From Hominenteromicrobium mulieris (GTDB taxonomy: Bacteria; Bacillota; Clostridia; Oscillospirales; Acutalibacteraceae), in the NCBI RefSeq assembly GCF_020687165.1, contig NZ_JAJEQC010000001.1: a stretch of 64,000 bases of DNA; one strand, written 5' to 3'. Under the pieces are notes generated by a model. That model did no database searches. It was not told the origin of the DNA and saw only the letters and a list, made by a program, of their open reading frames with translations. Within the stretch, counting starts at the first letter, position 1, and each line of letters starts with the position of its first letter. A program made the position numbers and the translations under genes. This document shows, one piece after another, positions 25,937-34,199 of this stretch.

Positions 25937-26905
25937 ATGGATAGGATCAAGGAAAGTTTTGACAGTCTCCCCATCGCGGCCTGCTTTTTCGATAAAAACG
26001 GCGTGGTGCGGCTCATCAACCGCCGGATGCTTGCCATTACGAACTGGCTGCAAAAAGGCGGTATACAGTCGCTGGCAGAGATGCAAAGCGCCCTGCAGGC
26101 ACCGCCGGCAAGTGTGTGCTGTCTGGATCCGCACCTTTGGATTTACCGCTTTCCGGACGGAACAGCGCTGCGCTTTGCGCAGGAGCAGATCACAACAAAA
26201 GCAGGTGCCCGATATACACAAATCACTGCCGCAGACGTTACGGAGCTGATTCAGAAGCAGAACCAGCTAAAAGCGGAAAATGCGAAGCTGGAGAAAACAA
26301 ACAAGCGGCTTAGGCGGCTGCTTGCGCAGATGCCGGAGATCATCCGGGAAGAAGAAACGCTGGCCATGAAGCTGCGCGTGCACGATGACATTGGACACAG
26401 CATCCTCGCGACGCGGCGCGTGCTGCTCCAAAACACAGACCAGAAGGAAATTCGTGCAACCGCAGCGTTGTGGGAGCAGTCCATTTCAGTGCTTTACCGC
26501 TCCAGTCAGATGAGAGCGCAATCCGAACCGTTGGAAGCCGCAAAAGAACGAGCGGAAAAGCTTGGCGTCAGAGTTCTGCTGGCAGGAGATGAGCCGCGAA
26601 CGCAGCGTATGCGCGCACTGATTGCACTGGCAATCAGCGAATGTGCATCGAACTGTGTCCGTCACGCCGACGGAACAGAGCTGTATGTGTGCTTTTGGCA
26701 AAAGCCGGATTGCATAGCGGTCTCCCTAACCAACAACGGTGCGGCACCAAAGGGAAAAATCACAGAAGGCGGAGGCCTTTCTATGCTGCGTCAACGCATA
26801 GAAGAATCCGGCGGCAAAATGGAGATTCAGAGCGTCCCTCGCTTTAAGCTGATGCTCAGTTTGCAGGAAAAGGAGGAAGCAGCATATGAAGGTGATGATC
26901 GTTGA
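25937..26905 (+). CDS. Cytosolic PAS histidine kinase (NarL-partner type)
   Basis: This 322-residue kinase has no TM segment. Residues about 5-105 form a PAS-like domain, followed by a coiled coil (about 105-135), the phospho-acceptor motif RVHDDIGHSI (His149) and a HATPase domain with N-box ISECASNCVRHA (Asn239) and G-box EGGGLSML. It thus supplies the catalytic residues missing in the upstream 7TM protein. It overlaps the response regulator gene by 20 bp, a common arrangement for partners made in fixed ratio. RBS GAGG precedes the start. Confidence 0.88.
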   Translation: MDRIKESFDSLPIAACFFDKNGVVRLINRRMLAITNWLQKGGIQSLAEMQSALQAPPASVCCLDPHLWIYRFPDGTALRFAQEQITTKAGARYTQITAADVTELIQKQNQLKAENAKLEKTNKRLRRLLAQMPEIIREEETLAMKLRVHDDIGHSILATRRVLLQNTDQKEIRATAALWEQSISVLYRSSQMRAQSEPLEAAKERAEKLGVRVLLAGDEPRTQRMRALIALAISECASNCVRHADGTELYVCFWQKPDCIAVSLTNNGAAPKGKITEGGGLSMLRQRIEESGGKMEIQSVPRFKLMLSLQEKEEAAYEGDDR

Positions 26906-27512
26906 AGACCAGACCATGATTCGCAGTCTGTTGGAAAGCTATTTTCGCGCCGAGGACGGATACCGGATCACGGCGTCCATTCCGGGCGCGAAACAAGCAG
27001 TCGAGATGTGCAGGACAAATTCTGTCGATCTGATTTTGATGGATGTGCAGACAGAGAACCGTGAGAACGGGTTGATTGCTGTTCGCCAGATTAAAGCTAT
27101 ACAGCCGAAGAGTAAAATTATTGTTGTGACTTCGCTGATCGACGGCGCCGTTCTGGATGAGGCAAAGAAGGCCGGGGCCGACAGCCTGTGGTACAAGGAC
27201 TCGACGCAGAAGCGCTTGATGGATGTCGTCCGGCAAACACTGGAGGGTGAACATATTTTTCCGGACGCACCTCCGACAGTTGAGATCGGCATGGCAAAAA
27301 GCACGGAATTTACAAAGACGGAACTGAAGGTTCTGCGGCATCTGCTGCGGGGACTGTCTTACACGCGCATTGCGGCAGAGATGGGCTGCGAGATGTCAAC
27401 GGTCAAATTCCATGTGTCAAATATGCTGCAAAAAACCGGGCTGGAAAACAAGCTTCAGCTTGCGCTGGCCGTCAGCGACGTCAAGTTGATTGCCGATCTG
27501 GCGGAAGAATGA
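26886..27512 (+). CDS. NarL/LuxR-type response regulator
   Basis: This 208-residue regulator has a receiver domain with the expected residues (Glu7-Asp8 in MIVEDQ, phospho-acceptor Asp53 in LILMDVQ, Thr82, Lys104) and a C-terminal LuxR helix-turn-helix (FTKTELKVLRHLLRGLSY, then MSTVKFHVSNMLQKTG). It is the cognate partner of the overlapping kinase gene. By position it should control the divergent operon starting at 24098, and an inverted repeat lies in the shared intergenic region. No terminator for this strand is obvious after it. Confidence 0.92.
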   Translation: MKVMIVEDQTMIRSLLESYFRAEDGYRITASIPGAKQAVEMCRTNSVDLILMDVQTENRENGLIAVRQIKAIQPKSKIIVVTSLIDGAVLDEAKKAGADSLWYKDSTQKRLMDVVRQTLEGEHIFPDAPPTVEIGMAKSTEFTKTELKVLRHLLRGLSYTRIAAEMGCEMSTVKFHVSNMLQKTGLENKLQLALAVSDVKLIADLAEE

Positions 27513-27552
27513 TGGGATTTGATTTTCTGCTTGTACAGCCACGCAAAAAACA

Positions 27553-27589
27553 CGAACCCCGCCGCAGAATTGCTCTGCAGCGGGGTTCG
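27553..27589 (-). terminator. Second hairpin downstream of tRNA-Ser genes
   Basis: CGAACCCCGC (27553-27562) pairs with GCGGGGTTCG (27580-27589), and the stem extends inward. On the minus strand it is followed by GTGTTTTTTG, so it is a leftward terminator, a backup for the tRNA operon or one facing the response regulator gene. Confidence 0.65.
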
Positions 27590-27643
27590 CTTATGTGCTG
27601 AAACGGTCGAAAATCCTTGTTTTAAGCGGTTTTCGGGCATAGA

Positions 27644-27684
27644 AAAAGTCCACCGTAATTCTATCAAAATTACGGTGGACTTTT
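27644..27684 (-). terminator. Terminator of the tRNA-Ser operon
   Basis: AAAAGTCCACCGTAATT (27644-27660) pairs perfectly with its complement at 27668-27684, a 17-bp stem, followed on the minus strand by T residues. It directly abuts the 3' end of tRNA-Ser(GCU). Confidence 0.8.
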
Positions 27685-27773
27685 GGCGGAGAAGATGGGA
27701 TTTGAACCCATGCGCCGGTTACCCGACCTACTCCCTTAGCAGGGGAGCCCCTTCACCACTTGGGTACTTCTCC
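27684..27773 (-). tRNA. tRNA-Ser (anticodon GCU)
   Basis: A 90-nt serine tRNA with a 7-bp acceptor stem (GGAGAAG with CTTCTCC), anticodon loop CTGCTAA giving GCU, a long variable arm typical of serine, TTCAAAT T-loop, and an encoded CCA end. It is the second tRNA of a two-gene operon. Confidence 0.95.
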
Positions 27774-27796
27774 ATGGTGAAAATAAAAGAAAAATG

Positions 27797-27885
27797 TGGC
27801 GGAGAGGAAGAGATTCGAACTCTTGGTCCCTTACGAGATCACTAGTTTTCAAGACTAGCTCCTTAAACCACTCGGACACCTCTCC
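27797..27885 (-). tRNA. tRNA-Ser (anticodon UGA)
   Basis: An 89-nt serine tRNA with acceptor stem GGAGAGG/CCTCTCC, anticodon loop CTTGAAA giving UGA, a long variable arm, TTCGAAT T-loop and encoded CCA. It is 23 bp upstream of tRNA-Ser(GCU), behind two consensus promoters. Confidence 0.95.
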
Positions 27886-27902
27886 ATTTCAGAACAAGTG
27901 AT

Positions 27903-27931
27903 ATTATAACACACAAAACACACTTTGTCAA
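27903..27931 (-). promoter_or_regulatory. tRNA-Ser promoter P2, perfect consensus
   Basis: On the minus strand, TTGACA (27926-27931), 17 bp, TATAAT (27903-27908). Transcription would start about 10 nt before tRNA-Ser(UGA). Confidence 0.85.
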
Positions 27932-27978
27932 GCATATTTCTTTTTGTGCATTTCGCAGAGCCGACTTGACTGTTATTA

Positions 27979-28007
27979 ATTATACAAAAACTGAGTAGGT
28001 TTGTCAA
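27979..28007 (-). promoter_or_regulatory. tRNA-Ser promoter P1, perfect consensus
   Basis: On the minus strand, TTGACA (28002-28007), 17 bp, TATAAT (27979-27984). It is a second full-consensus promoter 76 bp upstream of P2. Confidence 0.85.
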
Positions 28008-28068
28008 GCCCATAATGGAATTTTGACCATTTTTTTCCAAAAACAATAAAACAGCCAAAGAAAAGCGC

Positions 28069-28097
28069 TTGCAATGCGAAGAAAAATGCCGTATACT
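28069..28097 (+). promoter_or_regulatory. Promoter of DUF1836 gene
   Basis: TTGCAA (28069-28074), 17 bp, TATACT (28092-28097), 26 bp before the start codon. Confidence 0.6.
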
Positions 28098-28123
28098 GTT
28101 TATGAAAAACAAAAGGAGTCGTT

Positions 28124-28657
28124 GTGAAAATGAGCAAGGTTGAATTTGATTGCGGTAAATGGCTGCAGGAAGCCGAAGAATTTGCACTGCCGAATTGGAG
28201 CGCCCTCCCCTCTATTCCCCTTTATATGGATCAGGTGATGATGTTTACAGGTGAAGCGCTGTCTCTTTTTGAACGCGATGAAAAGCAGAGTTTATTGACG
28301 AACAGTATGATCAATAATTACGTGAAAAGCGGCGTTGTGGATCATCCCGTGCACAAAAAGTACAGCAAGGAGCATCTTTCTAAGCTGATGATGGTGGGCT
28401 TGCTGAAGCAGGTGCTTTCCATTCAGGATATTGCCGTGCTGTTTTCCGGCGATGAAGACGCAGAGCAGCTTTATAAAGACTTTGCGGCGGCGCAGAGCGG
28501 CGCTTTGCACGAGACGGCAGCGGGCGTGCACCCGGAAAGTGACGCAGCGGCCTTGCGTGCAGCGGCGTTGAAGCTTGCAGCGGAAGCTACGGCGCGACAA
28601 GCGGTTGCCCAGCGCATTTTAATGGCGCTGTCCGACGAAAAAAAAGCCAAGAAATAA
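28124..28657 (+). CDS. DUF1836 domain protein
   Basis: This 177-residue protein has the DUF1836 pattern: NWSALPSIPLYMDQVMMF near the start, LTNSMINNYVKSGVVDHP (a MerR-like helix-turn-helix region) and KKYSKEHLSKLMMVGLLKQV. The C-terminal third is Ala-rich and helical. The family is thought to be DNA-binding regulators of Firmicutes but none of its targets is clear here. The GTG at 28124 has AGGAG 5 nt upstream; an ATG two codons later is the alternative. It stands alone with its own promoter. Confidence 0.88.
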   Translation: MKMSKVEFDCGKWLQEAEEFALPNWSALPSIPLYMDQVMMFTGEALSLFERDEKQSLLTNSMINNYVKSGVVDHPVHKKYSKEHLSKLMMVGLLKQVLSIQDIAVLFSGDEDAEQLYKDFAAAQSGALHETAAGVHPESDAAALRAAALKLAAEATARQAVAQRILMALSDEKKAKK

Positions 28658-28792
28658 TCAAATTTGTAACGAACAAAAGCCTGCATGGCGCATAGAATGT
28701 TCTATTCGAAAAAAGGATGGGATATAATGTGCGATTTGCAGGCTTTTCCTATGCGCTCCGGCGGCCGATTGCTATAAAGTGCAGCTGTTGCT

Positions 28793-29863
28793 CTAAAAAT
28801 ACGGAATATCCTCCTCTTCCACGCGCTGTACTTCGGCAGTGACGTGAAAGGTAATTTCGGCTTTTGAGAGCTTTTCTGCGCGGCTTTCCCCCATTTCACG
28901 CCACACATTTGGCGCGGTGCGGAAAATGACTTCGCTGAGACCTGCGGCATCGGCTCCGTTTGCGTTTTTGAGATAAGCGGCGAGGCGTTCCTCAGTGCAG
29001 TTGGCAAGGGCAGTCTCAAAGCGCGGAAATGCTTCGTTCCCTACGTGCTTTGCGGTATTTGTGACGGCAGAAACTTCGGCGATAACATGAATTCTGGCGG
29101 TAAACTCGGGCTGTTCTGCTGTGCCTGTGAAGATAATGTTGCTGTTTGTGCTGCGGACTTTAAGCGATACCGTGCCGAAAGCTTCGTCTTTTACGGTGAA
29201 TTCGCCGCCCGAAAGTGTACCCTGCAAGGCACTAAGCCCCTGTGTTTCCGCCGGCGTGAGCACGGCGCACAGGCGGTAGCTTTGCAGAACGGCTGTGCCG
29301 ACGGGCGTGGGCAAATCATCGGCGCGCAGAACGGGCAGCGCGGCAGTGGCGTTTACGCCGTAAAGACCGTTTACAAGCTGCAGCAAATTCACGTCTGCCG
29401 CGGCCTCGCTGTATTTTGCGCCGTTTGAAAGCTGCATGAAGCGTTCGGCGGTGAGATCCCTTTGTAACAGGACGCTTTCGGCGGTATCTTCTGCGAGGAA
29501 AACTTTGGCGGTCGGGCGGGAATCGTAGTGGCGGATAAAGAAATCCAGTTGTTCGGCGATACCGCTTTCTGCGCATTGCATACCGAAAAGGATGGCGGCG
29601 TTGTGCGAATACAGCGGCGTGCGGCCGCTTTCGAGCGCGATTTGACTGAGCGCTTCGGGGACGGTATCGCCTTCACCGGAAAAGGTGCTCTGCCCTCCGT
29701 CCTCCGTCGTTTCGGAAGCGAGCACCGTCACGCGGCAGCCGGTTGCCGTGCGGTCTACGCCGATTGCGCTGATGAGCAAGCGCTCGTAAAGCTCCGGCGC
29801 GCAGCCCGAAGCGGTGAGCGTCAAAATGAGCGAAAGTAAAACGGATGTGAGTGCTTTTTTCAT
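28793..29863 (-). CDS. Germinant receptor lipoprotein, GerC family
   Basis: This 356-residue protein is the lipoprotein subunit of a spore germinant receptor. It has a lipobox (TASGC, Cys about residue 21) followed by the family's opening pattern (ERLLISAIGVDRT) and ends in a helical/beta domain typical of GerAC proteins. In spores it sits at the inner membrane with GerA and GerB subunits to sense nutrients. I start at the ATG at 29863, which has AGGAG 9 nt upstream and overlaps the gerB-type stop by 4 bp; the longer in-frame extension runs antisense-like through the upstream gene and is not real. Confidence 0.9.
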   Translation of the reverse strand: MKKALTSVLLSLILTLTASGCAPELYERLLISAIGVDRTATGCRVTVLASETTEDGGQSTFSGEGDTVPEALSQIALESGRTPLYSHNAAILFGMQCAESGIAEQLDFFIRHYDSRPTAKVFLAEDTAESVLLQRDLTAERFMQLSNGAKYSEAAADVNLLQLVNGLYGVNATAALPVLRADDLPTPVGTAVLQSYRLCAVLTPAETQGLSALQGTLSGGEFTVKDEAFGTVSLKVRSTNSNIIFTGTAEQPEFTARIHVIAEVSAVTNTAKHVGNEAFPRFETALANCTEERLAAYLKNANGADAAGLSEVIFRTAPNVWREMGESRAEKLSKAEITFHVTAEVQRVEEEDIPYF

Positions 29864-30963
29864 GCGGCGCGTCTCCTCTTCTTTTTGATGCAGTCGAAAA
29901 ACCAAAGCAAACTCGGCAGCATAGCGCCGGTCAAAACGGAAAACGGCAGCAGATACGCTGTGCGGAACACGGCCCCGACGCGTGCGGCGGAGTCTGTGAG
30001 CCATAGGGACAGAACTGCTGTCAGCGCGGCTATGAGTGCTGTCAGCCACGCGCGCGGGCGTGTCGGGATAGGTGTCATGCACACGGCGATGCAGAATAAT
30101 CCGCAGGCAATACGCACGATGAGCGCCATCATGCTGATGCCGATGAAAAGCGCGTCCAGCCGCTGAATGCCGGCAATCTCCGCGATGGAAGCGAGCGTGT
30201 ATGCGGGGAAAACTTGCAGCGCGGCGTACTCGCCGAGACACGAGACGATGAAAAACAGAAGCACACCCAAAAACACGGTGATGCCGCCGTTCCAAACGAC
30301 AAAGCCGAGCACGCGGTGGCTTTTACCGCTTTTTGTATCCGTACTTGTAAGAAACGGCATCAAAACGGCAAACTCGGCAAGCGAAGAACAGCGCGCTGTG
30401 AAGACGAGAAACCCCTGTACGGTTTGGTCTGTGCCGTCATAGAAAAGCGGCATGAGATAATGCGGCGTGACGTTCGGCGAGACGGCGAGAAAAATCATCC
30501 CCATGCCGAGCATGAACAGCGTGAAAATGCATACCGAGGCGCGCGAGATGGTTTCTATACCGCGAATGGCACCATAAAGTGCGATGCCGAGCACGACAAG
30601 GACGATGGAAAAACGCGAAGCGACTGGGTCTGTAGTGTTGACGAGCAGCGTCAGAAAAAGCGAAAGACTGAAAATGTTCATCACTATAAAATAAAGCGCG
30701 TAAATTGCGGACATCGGTACAGAAACACCGCGGCCGCAGTTATTCTCTGCGATTTGCAGAAGCGATGCTTCCGGGTGGCTTTTGTGCAGCACGAAAAGCG
30801 GCAGAGAAAACACCGTAAGGTACAAAAACAGCCCGAGCGAAGAGAAAATACTTTCAATCAAATTGCTGCCGCCGACGGTTTGCACATTGATTGTGATGCT
30901 GACGATGACACGTGAAAGAAACAGCATAAGGTAAAGCTGCAAAGCACTGATCTTGGTTTTCAC
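29860..30963 (-). CDS. Germinant receptor permease, GerB family
   Basis: This 367-residue membrane protein has about ten TM helices and belongs to the GerAB group of the amino acid-polyamine-organocation transporters. The N-terminus (ISALQLYLMLFLSRVIVS) and the segment SVPMSAIYALYFIVMN are typical. It is thought to bind the germinant, for example an amino acid. It overlaps both neighbours by 4 bp (ATGA junctions at 30960-30963 and 29860-29863), so the three receptor genes are translationally coupled. Confidence 0.92.
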   Translation of the reverse strand: MKTKISALQLYLMLFLSRVIVSITINVQTVGGSNLIESIFSSLGLFLYLTVFSLPLFVLHKSHPEASLLQIAENNCGRGVSVPMSAIYALYFIVMNIFSLSLFLTLLVNTTDPVASRFSIVLVVLGIALYGAIRGIETISRASVCIFTLFMLGMGMIFLAVSPNVTPHYLMPLFYDGTDQTVQGFLVFTARCSSLAEFAVLMPFLTSTDTKSGKSHRVLGFVVWNGGITVFLGVLLFFIVSCLGEYAALQVFPAYTLASIAEIAGIQRLDALFIGISMMALIVRIACGLFCIAVCMTPIPTRPRAWLTALIAALTAVLSLWLTDSAARVGAVFRTAYLLPFSVLTGAMLPSLLWFFDCIKKKRRRAA

Positions 30964-32417
30964 AGGTGCTTTTCCCCCTTTCCCGCGCCGGGCATGTGTT
31001 GTACGAAGGCGTTATGACGCACTAATCGTTTCCATCCCGCGCGTACAAGCACATCCCGCATGGCGGAAAGCCGAAATGGTGCGACCGGGGCCAAAAACGG
31101 CACGGAAAAGCTTGTTTTGCCGCAAAGCTCGAATAATAAAAACGTAAAGCCTGCAAGCACGCCCCACACACCCCATATACCGCCCACCAAAATAAAAGTA
31201 AGACGCAGTACAGCCATGGGCTCGTATAATTTCGGAATCGTGTACCCGGTAATGACCGTGACGGCGATGACGACGAGCGACGGTGCGCTGACGAGCCCTG
31301 CGGAAACGGCGGTCTCGCCGATGACAAGACCGCCCACGATGCCGACAGAGCTGCCGAGCGGTTTCGGTACGCGCAGTCCGGCTTCGCGCATCAGTTCATA
31401 CATAAAGTAAAGCAAAATCGCTTCTAACATGACGGGAAACGGCGTACTGCGCTCTGCCTGTGCAATGGTAACGAGCAGTGTTTCCGGCAGCAGCTCCGGG
31501 TCGTGTGCGGCGATTCCGACATACAGCCCCGGCAGAAAAATCGCGAGGAAAAACGCGATGTATTTCAGCCAGCGCGTGAACGTGGCGTAAAACGGACGGT
31601 TTGCATAATCGTCGGCGGTCTGAAAGTTTTCAACGAAGAGATACGGCACGTAAAGCGCTGTGGGCGTGCCGTCTATAAGCAACCCGATGCGCCCCTCATG
31701 CAGTTTGCCGCATAAGGTATCGGGGCGCTCGGTAAAACCTACGCGATCAAAAATCGCGGGACGTTCCAAGTAACCCGCCAAATATCCTGCTGCGAGCACG
31801 TCTTTTAGATTACATGCGGAAAGCCGCTTTTTGAGTGTGTTAATGATCTTCGGGTCCGCGATGTTTTTTAAATAGCACAGCGCAGCCGGTGTTTGGCTCT
31901 CTTCACCGATTGTCATCTTTTCAAATTTGAGTTCGGTCGTTTTGAGACGGCGTCGTAAAAGCGAAATGTTTGTCTGGTAGGTTTCCACAAAGCCTTCGCG
32001 GGAGCCGCGCTGCATAACTTCCGTATCGGGCTCATCCACCCCGCGCGCAGCAAAGCCCTGCGTGCCGAACGCGAGCGCTGTCGGACAGTTATCGAGCAGC
32101 AGCACCGCAAAGCCGTTCATCATGCGTTCAAGCACTTCGCTGACGGTGGAAAGCTCGGCTTGCTCTACGGCGCACAGCACGTTTTCTTCGATAAACAAAA
32201 GTGTTTCTTTGCCGTTATCCGTCGGAATTTTCGCGCGCATCAACGGATTTAAAATGCTCAAAGTAATGTGCTGCTTGCTGACGAGCCCGTCCATGGTGAG
32301 CAGCGCGGCCGGTACCGTGCCGACCATAAATTCGCGCTCGATATAATCCATGGCGTTTTCAAATAATCCATTTATATATGTTACGTTTTCCTTTAAGTGT
32401 TCAGATAAGTTTTCCAT
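30960..32417 (-). CDS. Germinant receptor subunit, GerA family
   Basis: This 485-residue protein is the largest subunit of the spore germinant receptor. A soluble N-terminal half (about 1-270) holds the signature RGSREGFVETYQTNISLLRRR and LIDGTPTALYVPYLF, and the C-terminal half has four or five TM helices (from about residue 285; PKPLGSSVGIVGGLVIGETAV). GerA subunits assemble into ring-shaped ion channels in the spore membrane. It is first in the gerA-gerB-gerC order. It directly shows that the host makes endospores. Confidence 0.94.
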   Translation of the reverse strand: MENLSEHLKENVTYINGLFENAMDYIEREFMVGTVPAALLTMDGLVSKQHITLSILNPLMRAKIPTDNGKETLLFIEENVLCAVEQAELSTVSEVLERMMNGFAVLLLDNCPTALAFGTQGFAARGVDEPDTEVMQRGSREGFVETYQTNISLLRRRLKTTELKFEKMTIGEESQTPAALCYLKNIADPKIINTLKKRLSACNLKDVLAAGYLAGYLERPAIFDRVGFTERPDTLCGKLHEGRIGLLIDGTPTALYVPYLFVENFQTADDYANRPFYATFTRWLKYIAFFLAIFLPGLYVGIAAHDPELLPETLLVTIAQAERSTPFPVMLEAILLYFMYELMREAGLRVPKPLGSSVGIVGGLVIGETAVSAGLVSAPSLVVIAVTVITGYTIPKLYEPMAVLRLTFILVGGIWGVWGVLAGFTFLLFELCGKTSFSVPFLAPVAPFRLSAMRDVLVRAGWKRLVRHNAFVQHMPGAGKGEKHL

Positions 32418-32468
32418 TAGCAGTTTCCTTTCCGCATGGTTCTCCTATGTAGATTTTACAGAAAGGCC

Positions 32469-32497
32469 GTATTTTATACGCCCGAAGACGCATAATA
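32469..32497 (+). promoter_or_regulatory. Sigma-G-like promoter of DUF421-DUF4363 operon
   Basis: GTATT (32469-32473), 17 bp, then CATAATA (32491-32497). The -10 box matches the forespore sigma-G pattern CATWHTA and the -35 box is one base off GHATR. It lies 30 bp before the ATG. Confidence 0.5.
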
Positions 32498-32527
32498 GCG
32501 ACGAAGACATACGGAAAGGAAAACGCC

Positions 32528-33223
32528 ATGTTTATTTCGTTTGTGCGCACGATCATCTTGTATTTTACGATTATTTTGGCTGTTCGCGTTATGGGCAAAC
32601 GGCAGATCAACCAACTGCAAACGAGTGAATTGGTCGTGACGCTGCTCATCTCCGACCTTGCGGTGATCCCGATGCAGGACAGCGGCCAGCCGCTTTTCAG
32701 CGGGCTCATTCCCATTTTGGTGCTCATTGCGCTCGAGGTGCTCGTTTCGGTTTTTATGCTTAAAAGCAGCCGCTTTCACCGTTTGGTGTGCGGCAAGCCG
32801 GTCGTCATCATCAAAGATGGGCGTATCATTCAGGAAAACATGCAGGAGCTGCGCATGAGCGTAGAAGATCTTTTTGAGCAACTGCGGCAAAAGGATGTTT
32901 TTGTGCTTTCGGATGTGACATATGCCATTGTAGAGACGAACGGCACGCTGAGTGTCGTTAAAAAAGCCGCCGTCGATTACCTGCGTCCGAGCGATATGGG
33001 CGTGAAAGTGAAAGACGAGGGCCTTGAAGTCGTTGTGGTGAGCGACGGAGACCTTTCTGTGGGCTCTATGCACTTGTGCGGCAAAAATGAAGAGTGGATA
33101 CACAGCATATTAAAAAGCGAAGCCGTACCGCTTTCCGAAGTGTTTATTCTAACGGTAAACACAGCCGGACATTATACGCTCATTCGGCGGGACGGCAGCC
33201 TAAAAAAGGGAGTGAAAAAATGA
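32528..33223 (+). CDS. DUF421 (YetF-like) membrane protein
   Basis: This 231-residue protein has three N-terminal TM helices (about 4-80, including AVRVMGKRQINQLQTSELVV, the family signature) and a cytosolic two-domain tail with VVIIKDGRIIQENMQEL. DUF421 proteins are common in spore formers and are often made in the forespore; their role is unknown. RBS AAAGGAAA precedes the ATG. It overlaps the next gene by 4 bp. Confidence 0.9.
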   Translation: MFISFVRTIILYFTIILAVRVMGKRQINQLQTSELVVTLLISDLAVIPMQDSGQPLFSGLIPILVLIALEVLVSVFMLKSSRFHRLVCGKPVVIIKDGRIIQENMQELRMSVEDLFEQLRQKDVFVLSDVTYAIVETNGTLSVVKKAAVDYLRPSDMGVKVKDEGLEVVVVSDGDLSVGSMHLCGKNEEWIHSILKSEAVPLSEVFILTVNTAGHYTLIRRDGSLKKGVKK

Positions 33224-33600
33224 AGCGCATGGCCTTTTCAATCGTTTTGGCGGTATTTGCTGTGGCGGTGTGTATCTTTGGTTACTGCAACACGGCAAGA
33301 TCTGCGAATACACTGATTGTGTCCGCGGAAAATATCGACCGGCTGCTTTCCGACGGCGAAGCGGAAAAAGCCTTGGAGAAAAGCCGAAAATTGCAGGCAG
33401 ACTGGGAGAAAATACACGATAAACTGTGCGTTTTCCTGCCGCACGAGCATTTGGAGCCGCTGGAAAACATTTTTGCCGTGCTGCCCTATTATATTGAGCA
33501 GGAGGAAGTGTCCTTAGCGCGCGCCGAATGCCAGATGGTGAAAAACACAGCGGAGCACATTCAAAAAACAGAGCGCATCGCATTTGAAAATGTGTTTTAA
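33220..33600 (+). CDS. DUF4363 protein
   Basis: This 126-residue protein has an N-terminal TM or signal anchor (about 4-22) and a helical external domain with ALEKSRKLQADWEKIHDKLC, matching DUF4363. It starts with an ATG overlapping the TGA of the DUF421 gene (33220-33223), so the two are coupled. DUF421 and DUF4363 commonly occur as a pair in Clostridia. The function is unknown. Confidence 0.88.
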   Translation: MKRMAFSIVLAVFAVAVCIFGYCNTARSANTLIVSAENIDRLLSDGEAEKALEKSRKLQADWEKIHDKLCVFLPHEHLEPLENIFAVLPYYIEQEEVSLARAECQMVKNTAEHIQKTERIAFENVF

Positions 33601-33603
33601 AGC

Positions 33604-33640
33604 AAAAAAACAGCAGCCCCATATCGCGTTGGGACTGCTG
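33604..33640 (-). terminator. Terminator of nrdR
   Basis: CAGCAG (33611-33616) and CTGCTG (33635-33640) close a stem with one mismatch, followed on the minus strand by seven T residues (33604-33610). Confidence 0.75.
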
Positions 33641-33655
33641 CTACATAATCTGAAT

Positions 33656-34117
33656 TTATCGGTTGCGCTCGGCCTTGATTTTATTGAGTTCGTCCATGAA
33701 CGTATTGATGTCCTTGAATTCACGGTAAACGGAAGCAAAGCGAACATAGGCGACTTCGTCGACCTTCTTGAGCTTATCCATGGCATAAGTGCCGATGAGC
33801 GTGGACGGCACTTCGCGGTCGAGCGAGTTTTGCAGGAGCGTTTCAATCTCGTCTACGATGCGCTCCAGTGTTTCAAGCGGTACGGGGCGTTTTTCGCAGG
33901 CGCGCAGGAGGCCGTTCAACAGCTTGTTGCGGTCAAAAGCCTCGCGGGATTTATCTTTTTTTACAACGACCACCGGCACAGTCTCAATGACTTCATAGGT
34001 CGTAAAGCGTTTTGTGCAGTTTAAGCACTCACGGCGGCGGCGAATGCGCTCCCCCTCATCGGTTGGCCTGGAATCGATGACCTTACTTTCACTGTATCCG
34101 CAATAGGGACATTTCAT
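33656..34117 (-). CDS. nrdR: Transcriptional repressor NrdR
   Basis: This 153-residue protein is NrdR, the nucleotide-sensing repressor of ribonucleotide reductase genes. It shows the N-terminal zinc ribbon (CPYCGYSESKVIDSR ... CLNCTKRFTTYE) and the ATP-cone domain (VVVVKKDKSREAFDRNKL). Length and order are standard. It is transcribed alone from a promoter at 34170-34199 and ended by a hairpin at 33604-33640. Confidence 0.97.
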   Translation of the reverse strand: MKCPYCGYSESKVIDSRPTDEGERIRRRRECLNCTKRFTTYEVIETVPVVVVKKDKSREAFDRNKLLNGLLRACEKRPVPLETLERIVDEIETLLQNSLDREVPSTLIGTYAMDKLKKVDEVAYVRFASVYREFKDINTFMDELNKIKAERNR

Positions 34118-34169
34118 GGAAAACCCTCCAAAGTTCTAACACACCAAATCTGTCTCTCAAAGTAGTGTT

Positions 34170-34199
34170 ATTATACAACAGTTTTCGGGGAAAAATCAA
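34170..34199 (-). promoter_or_regulatory. Promoter of nrdR
   Basis: On the minus strand, TTGATT (34194-34199), 18 bp, TATAAT (34170-34175). Confidence 0.6.

Noticed and set aside
28793..30295. 500-residue version of the GerC protein
   Set aside because: The extra 144 residues are Arg/His-rich, lie in another frame over the gerB-type gene and lack a start signal; the lipoprotein signal begins at 29863.
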